Source: Ascoidea rubescens DSM 1968
Lineage: Eukaryota > Ascomycota > Saccharomycetes > Ascoideales > Ascoideaceae
Reading direction: 5' to 3'
DNA length: 64,000 nucleotides
NCBI RefSeq assembly: GCF_001661345.1
Contig: NW_017962926.1
Span: 186,001-250,000, forward strand
Below the pieces are notes generated by a model. The model had not been told where the DNA came from. It searched no databases and saw only the letters and a program-made list of their open reading frames with translations. Below are positions 49,038 to 58,355 of the stretch, in pieces; positions within the stretch are counted from its first letter, which is position 1, and the number at the start of each line of letters is the position of its first letter. A program made the position numbers and the translations under genes.

Positions 49038-49553
49038 ATGTCAGCACTAAACGTGTCGAAGAGAACCAAGATTGGAGACTTGCTCCACTACAAAATCAAA
49101 GTGATCACCTTGGATGGAAGAGAGCTTGTTGGAGAGTTGTTGGCGTTTGACAAACACATGAACCTAGTGCTCAGCGACGTGGAGGAGTTTCGGATCACCA
49201 AGAAGTCGAGGTTTGCCATCAAGGACGCAAAGAGAAAAGGGCAGGCAAGCACACAGCACTTGGTAAAGGAGGATAAGAGGGCGCTAGGCTTGATCATCTT
49301 GAGAGGCGAGCACATTGTGGGCTTCAATGTTGTGGCTGCTCCCTTGTCAGCAGAGGCAGTGGGCCCGGAAAGCAGCAGAGGCAGCAAAAGCAGCAGGGGC
49401 ATCAGCAAGCCGTTGGGCTCAAAGGACAACAAGGGCTTGTCGATCAACAAAAACAGTCTTGCCAGCGCCTTGAGCGCGCCTATCCGTACAGTCAGCAGCA
49501 CCGGCAGCAGCACCAGGGTTGTGGCGCCCTCCACAGGCTTCAGGAGAAGCTGA
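49038..49553 (+). CDS. SMB1: Spliceosomal Sm protein B (SmB)
   Basis: A 171-residue protein. Sm1 (about 12-50): LLHYKIKVITLDGRELVGEL and FDKHMNLVLSD; Sm2 (about 83-97): LGLIILRGEHIVGFNV. The C-terminal tail is Ser/Gly/Ala-rich and lacks the PPPGM repeats of animal SmB, as in yeasts. A basic stretch KKSRFAIKDAKRKGQ lies in the long loop between the motifs, the SmB hallmark. It is part of the Sm ring on spliceosomal snRNAs. The gene is distinctly G+C-rich. VAM7 begins 153 bp downstream on the same strand. Confidence 0.96.
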   Translation: MSALNVSKRTKIGDLLHYKIKVITLDGRELVGELLAFDKHMNLVLSDVEEFRITKKSRFAIKDAKRKGQASTQHLVKEDKRALGLIILRGEHIVGFNVVAAPLSAEAVGPESSRGSKSSRGISKPLGSKDNKGLSINKNSLASALSAPIRTVSSTGSSTRVVAPSTGFRRS

Positions 49554-49706
49554 GGCAGCTGTGCACCGCCACCCGTGCCCAAAGAGGAGAATCCGCCTGG
49601 GTGGTCTCGTGCTGCGGCGGGTGCTGCTTGCTGTTTCTTGTTGCTGCTTCATCATCTCTGCCTGTGTTGCTTCTGCTACTTCTGCTGCCTCTGTACTGCA
49701 CTCTCC

Positions 49707-51050
49707 ATGGACATCCAGCTCTCTATCCCCACGACCTCTACTGTCAACAGCTCCTACACCGTCTACCACATCCAGGTTTCCATTCCCTTGAAGAACTATG
49801 AAATCATCAAGCGATACAGCGATTTTGTCAAGCTCTTTGGTGATATGGAGTCCTACTTCAACAACACAATCAAGTTCCCCATTCCCTTGCCCCAGAACAA
49901 CTTTAATTTGAACAGCTTGTTTGTCAAAAAAATCAACAATGTTGAATTGATCAACTCAAGGAGATCCTATCTCCAAGACGTCCTTATCAAGGTTCTAAAC
50001 GATGAAGATCTAATCAACTGGAAAAACTCAAAACCTTTTAGGGACTTTCTCAAAATACCTTCAAATTTCTTAGATTCAAACAACTACAAATTCAATAAAT
50101 TCAATAGCAACAATCTAAACAGCTTAAATATCTCTTCTTCTTTAAATTCTTCTTCCACTTCTTTATCTCTAAATTCAACTACTACTCCAAAATCCGTTTA
50201 CAACACTTTTTCTTTAGCAAATTCTAACAAATTTAAAGACTCTCCAATAATCGACATAAACCTTTGGCTAGAGACAATCAGAGACTGTAAAAACTATCTA
50301 CAAGATGCACGACTAAACTGCTTCAACAACCAATCCTTGGAAATCAGCAGAAAAAACTTGATTTTAGTAAATTCTAAATTTAACGCTTTAACCAACGGCT
50401 TAAATTATCATTCAAATAACAAACTATTAGGCGATGGCGAAATTAGAAGAAGAATCGATCTACTAAACTCAATCAAAAGAGAACATTCCGATATCCAAAA
50501 ACTACTATCCTCAATCCATAACAATAACTTAGACAATAACATCTCCGTCAACTCAAATAATAATCTGACTAATACCGACAACAACCTTCCCAACAATAAC
50601 AACTATATCCTGCAAAATAATACAGATCTTGATTTCTCAAATAACGACACCATAAATTACACAATCTCCTCAAACAAATTCAATTCCTCAGCTTCCTCAT
50701 TACCTTTAGATAACAATAATCCAAATCATTTTAACAACCCGAACAACGATAAATTGAATTTATTCAATAAAAAAAGAGTTTTTGGTAAACCCCTCGAAGA
50801 GACTAATGAAACAAGAAACTTAAATTCGCTACAGCTCTTGAATAATCAAAAACAAATCCTCAAAGATCAAGAAAAGGAAATAAAATCCCTCAACCAAATT
50901 ATCGTCAATCAAAAAAATATCTCTCTAACCATTAACAATGAATTGAACTTCCAAAACCAATTATTAGATGATTTAAACAGAAACGTTGATAAAGCCTCTA
51001 ATAAATTGCGCTATGCTTCAAGGAAGACAAAAAATTTGAATAGTAATTAA
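49707..51050 (+). CDS. VAM7: Vam7, PX-domain vacuolar SNARE (Qc)
   Basis: A 447-residue protein from ATG 49707. The PX domain fills residues 1-130, with the phosphoinositide-binding KRYSDFVKLF. A helical/linker region rich in Asn and Ser follows. The C-terminal about 70 residues form the SNARE coiled coil (LKDQEKEIKSLNQIIVNQKN ... ELNFQNQLLDDLNRNVDKAS) with the zero-layer Gln region, and no membrane helix follows, as expected for Vam7. It binds PI3P and HOPS on the vacuole and pairs with Vam3, Vti1 and Nyv1. The Asn-rich insert makes it longer than S. cerevisiae Vam7 (316). Codons before this ATG stay open but are Cys/Leu-rich and unconserved. Confidence 0.92.
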   Translation: MDIQLSIPTTSTVNSSYTVYHIQVSIPLKNYEIIKRYSDFVKLFGDMESYFNNTIKFPIPLPQNNFNLNSLFVKKINNVELINSRRSYLQDVLIKVLNDEDLINWKNSKPFRDFLKIPSNFLDSNNYKFNKFNSNNLNSLNISSSLNSSSTSLSLNSTTTPKSVYNTFSLANSNKFKDSPIIDINLWLETIRDCKNYLQDARLNCFNNQSLEISRKNLILVNSKFNALTNGLNYHSNNKLLGDGEIRRRIDLLNSIKREHSDIQKLLSSIHNNNLDNNISVNSNNNLTNTDNNLPNNNNYILQNNTDLDFSNNDTINYTISSNKFNSSASSLPLDNNNPNHFNNPNNDKLNLFNKKRVFGKPLEETNETRNLNSLQLLNNQKQILKDQEKEIKSLNQIIVNQKNISLTINNELNFQNQLLDDLNRNVDKASNKLRYASRKTKNLNSN

Positions 51051-51199
51051 TCATATATTAAATGTCTATTAAATGTAATATTAAATATAATATTAAATAT
51101 AATATTAATTATATATTAATTATAATAAAAAAAAAAAAAAACTTAAAAAAAAATAATCTTTAATCTTTAATCTTTCCCTTTTTTTTTATTACTATTAAT

Positions 51200-53050
51200 T
51201 TAATACCTAATTTCATATGAACCTGCTTTTGCAATATATCTAACCCATTTAACAGTGGAATAACCACTTTTTTCAACAACTTTAAGGTATTTAACTGTTA
51301 GCCCTGAACAACTGAATGAATTCAATGTAAAGATTAGTGAAATTGGAGGCCTTGACCAATTAATTAGATTGTTTGTTATAGTGCTAGTTTTAATATTTTG
51401 ATATTCCATATTTTCAAAAGAATTGATAAGGTTTTTGTCATTATTATAAGTGTCATTGGTATCATCGTTGTCCAAGTTTAGTAAGTTTGAAGAAATGTTT
51501 GCAGTTTGTACAGGAATGTTTGCTTGAGATGGAACAATTTCAATGTTTCCTTTGAAGAAATGATCCAAATTGCCAGGAAATTTATTGATTTTCCAAACTA
51601 TTATATTATCTTCGGCGATGAATCTTGCTTTACCGCCACTAATTGCGTTTGAGAATTTGATTGTGCCTGTTGGTACGGGAATATTGATCAAAAGATTTGA
51701 GTTGAAGTTTTTTTCATATAGACTTTTAATTTTTATGTTGTATTCCATTCTTGTTTTCGACAACTCTTTAACTTTGACCATGATTTCAAAGGGCAATTTG
51801 ATGTTTTCCATTGCTCTATATCTCATCAATTCGAAATCGCCATCGGGAGGAATAAAGGTGATTAAACGGTTCTGGTCGAATTTGTTTAGTTGGACACACT
51901 GGTGAAATTTGCAGTCTTCTAGTTTGACTTTGTTATTATTGTTGTTAAAATTGCTCAAGTTTGTTGAGGACTTTCTTAGGATGCCAGTGTTGATAGCAAA
52001 TTCATTACCGTTAACAAATAGAGAGTCATTTAAACCAAATTTACATTCAGGCATACCAGATAAGTGAGACTTCATTTTAATGTAACCATCTATATATAGT
52101 CTTAAAATTGAGCTGTTTGCAGACATTAAAAGGTTTAAGTTTTCATAGACATCTAAAAAGACTTCGTTTTTCCTATATTTGATTCCAAGAGGTCTCCAAG
52201 ATATTTCAGAAGTTGATTGTTTCGTTAGGTTGGCATTTGATGAGGAGTTGTGATTTTTTGTGGCAGTCGTACTATTAGAGTTATCATCCTTAATGTCATC
52301 GGAACTATTTTTATTTTTATTATTTTTGTTATTGTTGTTGTTGCTTTGCTTGTTGTCTTGGTTATTAGTGCTTGATAGGAGATCCTTTGATTTGTTTAAG
52401 GAGATTAAATTTTTCAAAGAGTTGGTAGTTGATGAAGGTTGTGGAATTTGAATGTATTGTTTTAAAGTTGTTGGTTCCATATTTTGTGGATAACCAAAGT
52501 CCATGATTTCATCTAGTAGTTCATTGATCCAAAAAAAGTTGTTTTTAATGTGTTGATCTGTTAAGAAGGAGATGTTATTTATATTGATCAAGTTATTGTT
52601 TGCATTTGAGAGATTATTGTTGATCATGCTCATGTTATTAGAGAGGTTTAGAGACAAGTTGTTTAGATTTGAAGTGTCGATTTTATTGTCAGAGATTTTG
52701 GAAGAGGTTTTAGATTTGGCATTGTTTGAAGAGGATAGGTTGATTTGAATTGAGCTTACGGGTTGGTTTAGGATATAGTAGTTCAAGAGATCTAGGAATT
52801 TATAAAGAAATTCGAATATGATACTAGCATCTTGGTTGGATCTTGTTATTGCAACAAACCATAAATTTGAGTTTTTAATGTGTAAGAAAGTAGTCGAGCC
52901 CAAGGTGAGAATTGGAGATCTAATATTGTTGGCGGAAGATATAACCTGGATTCTAAAGACATCGGAGATGGTTTTCTTGATGTCGTCTCGAAAGATCCTG
53001 GATATTATGACCTCGCCCTTCTGGTTGAAGATGAAAAAAGCAGATATCAT
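51200..53050 (-). CDS. APM4: Apm4, mu subunit of the AP-2 adaptor complex
   Basis: A 616-residue protein (S. cerevisiae 491) from ATG 53050. Longin domain about 1-140 (ISAFFIFNQKGEVIISRIFRD, RSPILTLGSTTF, LWFVAITRSNQ). A low-complexity linker (about 115-285) is enlarged with Asn/Ser. The mu-homology domain begins with ISWRPLGIKYRKNEVFLDVYEN and ends WVRYIAKAGSYEIRY, as in yeast Apm4. RSPILTLGSTTF and LEDCKFHQCV are Apm4-type rather than Apm1/3. AP-2 recruits cargo with Yxx-hydrophobic signals to clathrin-coated pits. It is divergent with the Myb-like gene. Confidence 0.93.
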   Translation of the reverse strand: MISAFFIFNQKGEVIISRIFRDDIKKTISDVFRIQVISSANNIRSPILTLGSTTFLHIKNSNLWFVAITRSNQDASIIFEFLYKFLDLLNYYILNQPVSSIQINLSSSNNAKSKTSSKISDNKIDTSNLNNLSLNLSNNMSMINNNLSNANNNLININNISFLTDQHIKNNFFWINELLDEIMDFGYPQNMEPTTLKQYIQIPQPSSTTNSLKNLISLNKSKDLLSSTNNQDNKQSNNNNNKNNKNKNSSDDIKDDNSNSTTATKNHNSSSNANLTKQSTSEISWRPLGIKYRKNEVFLDVYENLNLLMSANSSILRLYIDGYIKMKSHLSGMPECKFGLNDSLFVNGNEFAINTGILRKSSTNLSNFNNNNNKVKLEDCKFHQCVQLNKFDQNRLITFIPPDGDFELMRYRAMENIKLPFEIMVKVKELSKTRMEYNIKIKSLYEKNFNSNLLINIPVPTGTIKFSNAISGGKARFIAEDNIIVWKINKFPGNLDHFFKGNIEIVPSQANIPVQTANISSNLLNLDNDDTNDTYNNDKNLINSFENMEYQNIKTSTITNNLINWSRPPISLIFTLNSFSCSGLTVKYLKVVEKSGYSTVKWVRYIAKAGSYEIRY

Positions 53051-53360
53051 TGCCAAAAACGAGAATCCAGAGAGAGAAGAAGCAGCAGGCAAGGGGGAAA
53101 TGGAAGCAAGAAAAGCGAGTAAAAGAGAGGGACAAGAACAGAAGTGGTGGGAATGGCAGCAAAAGTAGATGCTGTTGCTGATAAATTCCAGGCGAACGGA
53201 AGATGAAAAGGCACGTGCTTAATCGGTAGCTAGATGTACAGCATGCGGAGATGCATGTTTGCGCATCATTGAGCAGCCGCGCGGGCTCACAACCAGCGAA
53301 AACAGGGCAAAAAAAGGCAGTGCACCAAAAACAACAGAAAACAGGATCCTCAGATCCAGG
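53051..53360. promoter_or_regulatory. Divergent APM4/Myb-like promoter
   Basis: 310 bp, G+C-rich, with GCACGTGC (around 53211-53218) and an NsiI-like ATGCAT. Frames on either strand are uninformative. Confidence 0.45.
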
Positions 53361-54545
53361 ATGGCACACACAATGAACCAGCTCAACCAGCTCACGCAGC
53401 TCGCGCACAGCCAGCTGGGGCCTGTGCTTCTCGGCCAGGGGCTGCTTTCTTTGGCGTCGTCGCTCTCCGGCAGCTCCGGCATCAGCAGCACCATGGGTCC
53501 TGTCCAGGAGGGCTCCACTTCCACTCAGAACGTCAGCATCGTCAAGATCGTCGACAACGAAAAGATCTGGATGAAGCCTCGCAGAGACCTCTTCTCCAAT
53601 CTCATCAGAAAGAAGCTTCTTCTAGGCATCGACAATGAAGGCAACGGCTTGCTCAGCAAAAAGAGCATCAGAAGCTCAGGCTATCAGGAAATCGCCAACG
53701 AGTTGAACTACAGGTTCAACTGCAAGGACTTTGACAAGACAAAGGTCCAGAACTTCTATGCCGACACCAAAAAACACTTCAGGTTGTACCTCAAGGCCAG
53801 GTCCTTGCCCATGTCAAGAATTGTCGATGGAAACAACGACACGCTTGATGAATCCAACATGAAATGGATATGGCTACCAAATCTGGTTTGGGATGAATTG
53901 GCAATCGACTATCCACGAATAAGATCTCTTAGAAACAAAGACATTTGGTATCTCGATAACTTGTCTCCAATTCTCATGAGTCACAAATTGCAAACCTCCC
54001 ACAGAAAGAGAAAATCTTCCATCAGCATCAGCAGCAGCACTCCTAATCCCAGCATCGTCAACAGCAACCCCAGCGGTCACCAGAACATCAATTCTGTCAA
54101 TAACATCAGTAACATCGACTCTGCTGTTTCAACTATCGATATCAACCTTCACTCTTCGCCCATTGATAGCCCCCTCGCTAAAGATCGCTTGAATTCCAAA
54201 TCAAAAAAACAGAAGACCAACACCTTCACCAGTCTTGCATCCATCAACAACACACCTCCCAGCAATGCCAACAACAACAACAGCGACCAAAACACCAGGA
54301 AATCAGAACTAGAAGACTTGTTCAAATGGCACAAGTCCCAGAAAAACGACAAGCAGATCCAGCAGATTATCGAACGACTAAACCAATTGGAGGAAAACAA
54401 CTTCATCTCAGATCAAATCCTCTCCTACTTTTTGACTGAAATCAAAGAAGACATCCTACTTTCTTTGTTCAAAAACAAGCTAAAGCTCAGCAACAAAAAC
54501 CTCGCCGCCATAGCCAGAAAAATCTACCAAAACCAAAGCTCGTAG
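53361..54545 (+). CDS. Myb/SANT-like DNA-binding protein, unidentified
   Basis: A 394-residue protein from ATG 53361. Residues about 64-205 fit the Myb/SANT-like domain common in plants and fungi: an initial Trp (KIWMKPRRDLFSNLI), a GY-x-EIANELNYRFN helix, DKTKVQNFYADTKKHFRLY, then KWIWLPNLVWDELAIDYP and KDIWYLDNLSPIL. The rest is a basic segment (HRKRKSS), a Ser/Asn-rich linker, and a C-terminal helical tail (about 310-394) that may pair or oligomerise. Such domains come from Harbinger-type transposon partners or host regulators; here there is no adjoining transposase, so a host transcription factor is likely. No yeast orthologue comes to mind. Confidence 0.6.
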   Translation: MAHTMNQLNQLTQLAHSQLGPVLLGQGLLSLASSLSGSSGISSTMGPVQEGSTSTQNVSIVKIVDNEKIWMKPRRDLFSNLIRKKLLLGIDNEGNGLLSKKSIRSSGYQEIANELNYRFNCKDFDKTKVQNFYADTKKHFRLYLKARSLPMSRIVDGNNDTLDESNMKWIWLPNLVWDELAIDYPRIRSLRNKDIWYLDNLSPILMSHKLQTSHRKRKSSISISSSTPNPSIVNSNPSGHQNINSVNNISNIDSAVSTIDINLHSSPIDSPLAKDRLNSKSKKQKTNTFTSLASINNTPPSNANNNNSDQNTRKSELEDLFKWHKSQKNDKQIQQIIERLNQLEENNFISDQILSYFLTEIKEDILLSLFKNKLKLSNKNLAAIARKIYQNQSS

Positions 54546-54877
54546 CTCATATATATCGCTATATATTTCTCTTTCATTTCTCTCATTTCTCTCATTTCTC
54601 TCATTTCTCTCATTTCTCTCATTTCTCTCATTTCTCTTTCATTTCTCTTACATATCTCTCATCTCTCATCTCTCATCTCACCCACCTCCACGCCCTCCAT
54701 TCGGCTCCGCCCGCTCCTATAAATACTCCGCTCCCGCCCTTACGGCCCTCTTTCGCTACTATCGCCCTTCCAAACAGCTGCTTTTTTTTCTTATCCACCT
54801 CAGATAACTCACAGCTCCAACTTCAACTCCAACTCCAACTCCAACTCCATCTTACAACTCTCATTTTAACAAATAAA
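54546..54877 (+). promoter_or_regulatory. LAS17 promoter/leader with pyrimidine tandem repeats
   Basis: 332 bp. About eight copies of the 9-mer CTCTCATTT (54573-54640), then TCTCATC copies, and then the hexamer CAACTC (54815-54850) just before the ATG. A TATAAATA-like sequence (54717-54724, CTATAAATAC) may be the TATA box. Confidence 0.6.
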
Positions 54878-56965
54878 ATGGGCTTACTACAATCTGCAGA
54901 TAAGGAAAAGATAAAAAGAAACATCCCCAGACAGAAAAACAAAATCATAGACTTCACTGTTGCTAGACTCTACATCTCGCTTCCTAACCAAAATGACTGG
55001 ATATACACTGGCCTAAGTGGTGCAATAGTTCTAATTGACGACTTGCTAGGCCATACTTTCTTCCTCAAATTGATCGACATATCAAATGGCTCCAACAAAG
55101 GTGTTCTCTTCGACCACGAACTATACGTCAACTTTGCCTACAACAAAGATCGAACCTTTTTCCACACCTTTGAAATCGACAATTGCTATGTTGGGCTTTT
55201 GTTTGAGGATATCAATGAAGCAAACAAATTCCACAAAAGAGTCGTCAACAGAGAAAAATACGCTTCAAAAGAGACTCTCAAAAATAAAAATGCTATCCCT
55301 TTGCAAAATAACCTCTCAAGTAGTTCCAACACAAACTCCTTTCTCAATCACTCAATTCCTGGTCCAAGAGGCAACAACAATCCTGACTTTGAGAACAGAT
55401 TCAGAAGCAACTTCTCTGACTCAATTACAAACAACACAAACAATCCCAATGTCTCACAACCCCATCCAAAATATAAAAAAGAACCTCCTCCCCCTCCTCC
55501 TCCACCATCTATTCCAACCCAAAATTCAAACTCTACATACCAATCCTCTTCTCAACCATCTTTTCTAAACAACTCTTCGACATCATCTTTTGCTTCTTTG
55601 CAAAACTCTTCAGATGAGGTTCTTCCCACAATAGCTGCTCAGAAATCGTCAATTACACCTGCACATCCAAATCCACCCACAACTACCACATCAAATCTTA
55701 ATCAAACTTCCCAACCTTCAGATACTCAGCCTTCAAGACCAAAGTTTAGAGTCCCTCCATTACCAACAGGTCCAATTCAATCAAAAATCTTGCATCCTAA
55801 CCAACAACCTCACGTTCAGTCATTGCAACTTCCACCACAGCAACGACAGCAACAGCAACCTCCATCTCAACCACCAGTTCTACCTCCCTTTTCAGCTGCT
55901 GCCTCTCCTCCACCTTTACCTCCAAAAACCCCTACTAGAAATTTAACACCAACCAACAATCCTTACACGCCCATCACTTCCTCAATTCCTGCTCCCCGTC
56001 CTCCTCCTTCAAGATCAAATCTTCCAACTAATAACATTCCTCCTCCTCCACCATCAAGACCTCAATTGCCTCCAAGACTCCCAATACAACAAGGCATGCC
56101 AGTTCAAGCCTCTCAGTTTGGTTATAATAATAATAACATCAATAATAACATCAATAATAACAATAATCTGAACAACAATTCTAGAAATGGTCCTCCTCCA
56201 CCTCCACCTCCAAGAAGAGGTGTTGCTCCTCCTCCTCCAGCTTCAAGACATTCACCCAATAATCCTAGCGCTAATCTTAATTCTGATTTTAATCAAATGG
56301 TCAATCAAACCTTTCAAAACAATACGACTTCTCAATATCAACCTCAACAAGTTCCTCAACAAACACAAAATATTCCTACCAATCCATTGCCATTAAATTC
56401 ATTTTTACCTCCACCAAGACGTATCATATCCAACTCTACTCCTATTAACAACCCAGATCAGAATGATAACTGTCAATCCTATCAAAACCCTTCTCAAACA
56501 CCATCTAATTTATCCAATAACATTAATCTGAGACCCGCAGCTCCACTACCACCAAATCTTTCTACTTCTTCTATTCCTCCACCTGCTCCAGCACCACCTC
56601 CAAATATTTCAAATTTTTCTGCTCCAGCACCTCCAGCACCACCACTCATGCAAAGCAATAACCCAGCATCCTCAATGAATACATCTCTGATTCCAGTCGT
56701 GGAACCTGAAAGAGATGCCTTATTAGCTTCCATTCGAAATGCCGGCGGTTTGAAAAGCTTAAAAAAAATCGAAAAATCAAATCTAGAAAAGCCCTCTGTT
56801 TTACTAACAGAGACTAAAGGTGGAAATAAATCTTTAAATTCTAATGCTAATCCTAATCCTAATTCTAATTCTGATCCTCAGGCTTCTTTAGCCGATGCAT
56901 TATCAGTAGCATTGAACAAGCGTAAACAAAGAGTTTCTAAATATAATGATGACGATGACTGGTAA
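54878..56965 (+). CDS. LAS17: Las17, yeast WASP, activator of Arp2/3
   Basis: A 695-residue protein (S. cerevisiae 633). The N-terminal EVH1/WH1 domain (about 15-130) includes ARLYISLPNQNDWIYTGLSG and TFEIDNCYVGLLFEDINEA, the Las17 signature. A long Pro-rich region with PPPPPP clusters (about 205-600) binds SH3 proteins and profilin. Near 609 is the actin-binding WH2 (ERDALLASIRNAGGLKSLKK), and the C-terminal acidic end NDDDDDW carries the Trp that contacts Arp2/3. It nucleates actin at endocytic patches. The promoter has pyrimidine repeats. Confidence 0.95.
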   Translation: MGLLQSADKEKIKRNIPRQKNKIIDFTVARLYISLPNQNDWIYTGLSGAIVLIDDLLGHTFFLKLIDISNGSNKGVLFDHELYVNFAYNKDRTFFHTFEIDNCYVGLLFEDINEANKFHKRVVNREKYASKETLKNKNAIPLQNNLSSSSNTNSFLNHSIPGPRGNNNPDFENRFRSNFSDSITNNTNNPNVSQPHPKYKKEPPPPPPPPSIPTQNSNSTYQSSSQPSFLNNSSTSSFASLQNSSDEVLPTIAAQKSSITPAHPNPPTTTTSNLNQTSQPSDTQPSRPKFRVPPLPTGPIQSKILHPNQQPHVQSLQLPPQQRQQQQPPSQPPVLPPFSAAASPPPLPPKTPTRNLTPTNNPYTPITSSIPAPRPPPSRSNLPTNNIPPPPPSRPQLPPRLPIQQGMPVQASQFGYNNNNINNNINNNNNLNNNSRNGPPPPPPPRRGVAPPPPASRHSPNNPSANLNSDFNQMVNQTFQNNTTSQYQPQQVPQQTQNIPTNPLPLNSFLPPPRRIISNSTPINNPDQNDNCQSYQNPSQTPSNLSNNINLRPAAPLPPNLSTSSIPPPAPAPPPNISNFSAPAPPAPPLMQSNNPASSMNTSLIPVVEPERDALLASIRNAGGLKSLKKIEKSNLEKPSVLLTETKGGNKSLNSNANPNPNSNSDPQASLADALSVALNKRKQRVSKYNDDDDW

Positions 56966-57276
56966 ATAATACAATTCTGCTATACTATTTGGGATTTCTG
57001 ATAATATCCTTTGCCAAAAATGAAAATATATTAAATTTCGTAAGCTTTTGATTTTTCTGATTTTTCTCTTTTATTTTTTGTATTTTTTTTTTTTGCATAG
57101 AGAGCATTATACACATGCTCTTATAAACCATCAGACTTTTACTTGGGTATTTTTTGACTTTTTGTTGTTGTTTTATTTTTTTTTTCATGTTAAGCGCAAA
57201 ATGTATAGAATATTTAATTGTTTATATGTTTATTTATATATTTATTTACAAATTTTACTAAAAACATTTAAAAAAG
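56966..57276. other. Convergent 3' region
   Basis: 311 bp of AT-rich sequence with several T-runs. No gene is seen. Confidence 0.5.
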
Positions 57277-58066
57277 CTAAAATATTCCAAACCATTTTTT
57301 TCTTTTATCATTATCGGATTTTGTTATCTCGGACTCATTTCCATTAAGAGGTAAGCTGTTATTTTGTTTTGATTCACTGACAATTTGTTCTGCAATATCA
57401 AGAGCCTTTAAGTATTTCTCTTCTCTTTCTTGCAACTCTTTTTGGGCAATGATCAACTGATCCTTTGAAGGTCTTTGTAAATGGTACTCAGTCTCATTAT
57501 CAATATCTTCAACGGGCTTGGAATCGATTTTTTGCAAATTAAATGGCTTCTTTTTAGGAATCAAATCTTCATATTGCTGTTTAGTTAAAGATCCTCTTAG
57601 ATATAACTGACAACGTAATCTAAACCTATAAAAATCAGAAAAAACATTATCGTATCCATCGTTCCATCTTTGGAAAAATACAGCATATATAACCACTCCA
57701 TATGTCAAAAAATTTGAAGCAATATTTATGCCCTTGTTGAATTTTTCATTTCGATTAATTTTTCTTAAAATTTTAAACTGTCCAGGGTAGAGCTGTGATT
57801 TTGGCCTTGGAGTGTAGTTCAATCTTTTCATTATGTGACGAACAGTCTGGTACTGATCAGGAGTGTTGATGGGGCCCAAGTGAGACTGGCGACCAGGAAC
57901 AGCAAACTCACTTGGATAACCTCCAACAGGTCGTTGATCAGTTGGATCATAGGGATTATAAAATGCCCTTGAAGGTTCTTGGGGTTGGGCTCTAGAAACG
58001 AAACGTTAGTCATGAACAAAGCTGGAAAACTCGGTAGAAAAGCACAACGTACTTTTTGTTATTCAT
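57277..58066 (-). CDS. Unidentified one-TM protein (possibly mitochondrial), spliced
   Basis: Exon 1 is 58053-58066 (ATG AAT AAC AAA AA) and exon 2 is 57277-57991; 242 residues. The join completes an AAA codon, giving MNNKKAQPQEPSRAFYNP. Residues about 5-60 are Pro/Gly-rich; a membrane helix lies at about 95-112 (ASNFLTYGVVIYAVFF) followed by a basic/aromatic stretch DFYRFRLRCQLYLRG, then a hydrophilic, coiled C-terminus. A short basic N-terminus and a single helix suit an inner mitochondrial membrane protein, but this is inference. I do not recognise the family. Confidence 0.75.
57992..58052 (-). other. Intron (61 bp) of the one-TM gene
   Basis: Donor GTACGT, branch TGACTAAC (58005-58012 on the plus strand), acceptor TAG ending at 57992. 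The joined frame reaches an ATG that the long exon lacks. Confidence 0.88.
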
Positions 58067-58355
58067 GCTGGACCAAACAACGCTTTTAAAGGCTATCTAT
58101 TGGAGTGTGTGGTATATATATATGCTGGTCTGCAGTGAACGATATGCTCATTTATTGGTTTGTTTTCTGTTGATCCCAATCAAGAAAAACAGATATAATC
58201 GAAAAAGTGGAAATTGCGGTCGAATCTCATCACTGAAGCAGGCCATTTCCAGGCAATGGAACTCGAATACAAGACTACTTAGGGCAAGACTACTTAGGAC
58301 AATGCAATAAACACAGAAAGAACTACATATACCATCGCAGAAGCATCTGCACAGC

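Noticed and set aside
49088-49769. Minus-strand frames opposite SMB1 and the VAM7 start
   Set aside because: Shadows of a GC-rich coding region; SMB1 and VAM7 are unambiguous on the plus strand.
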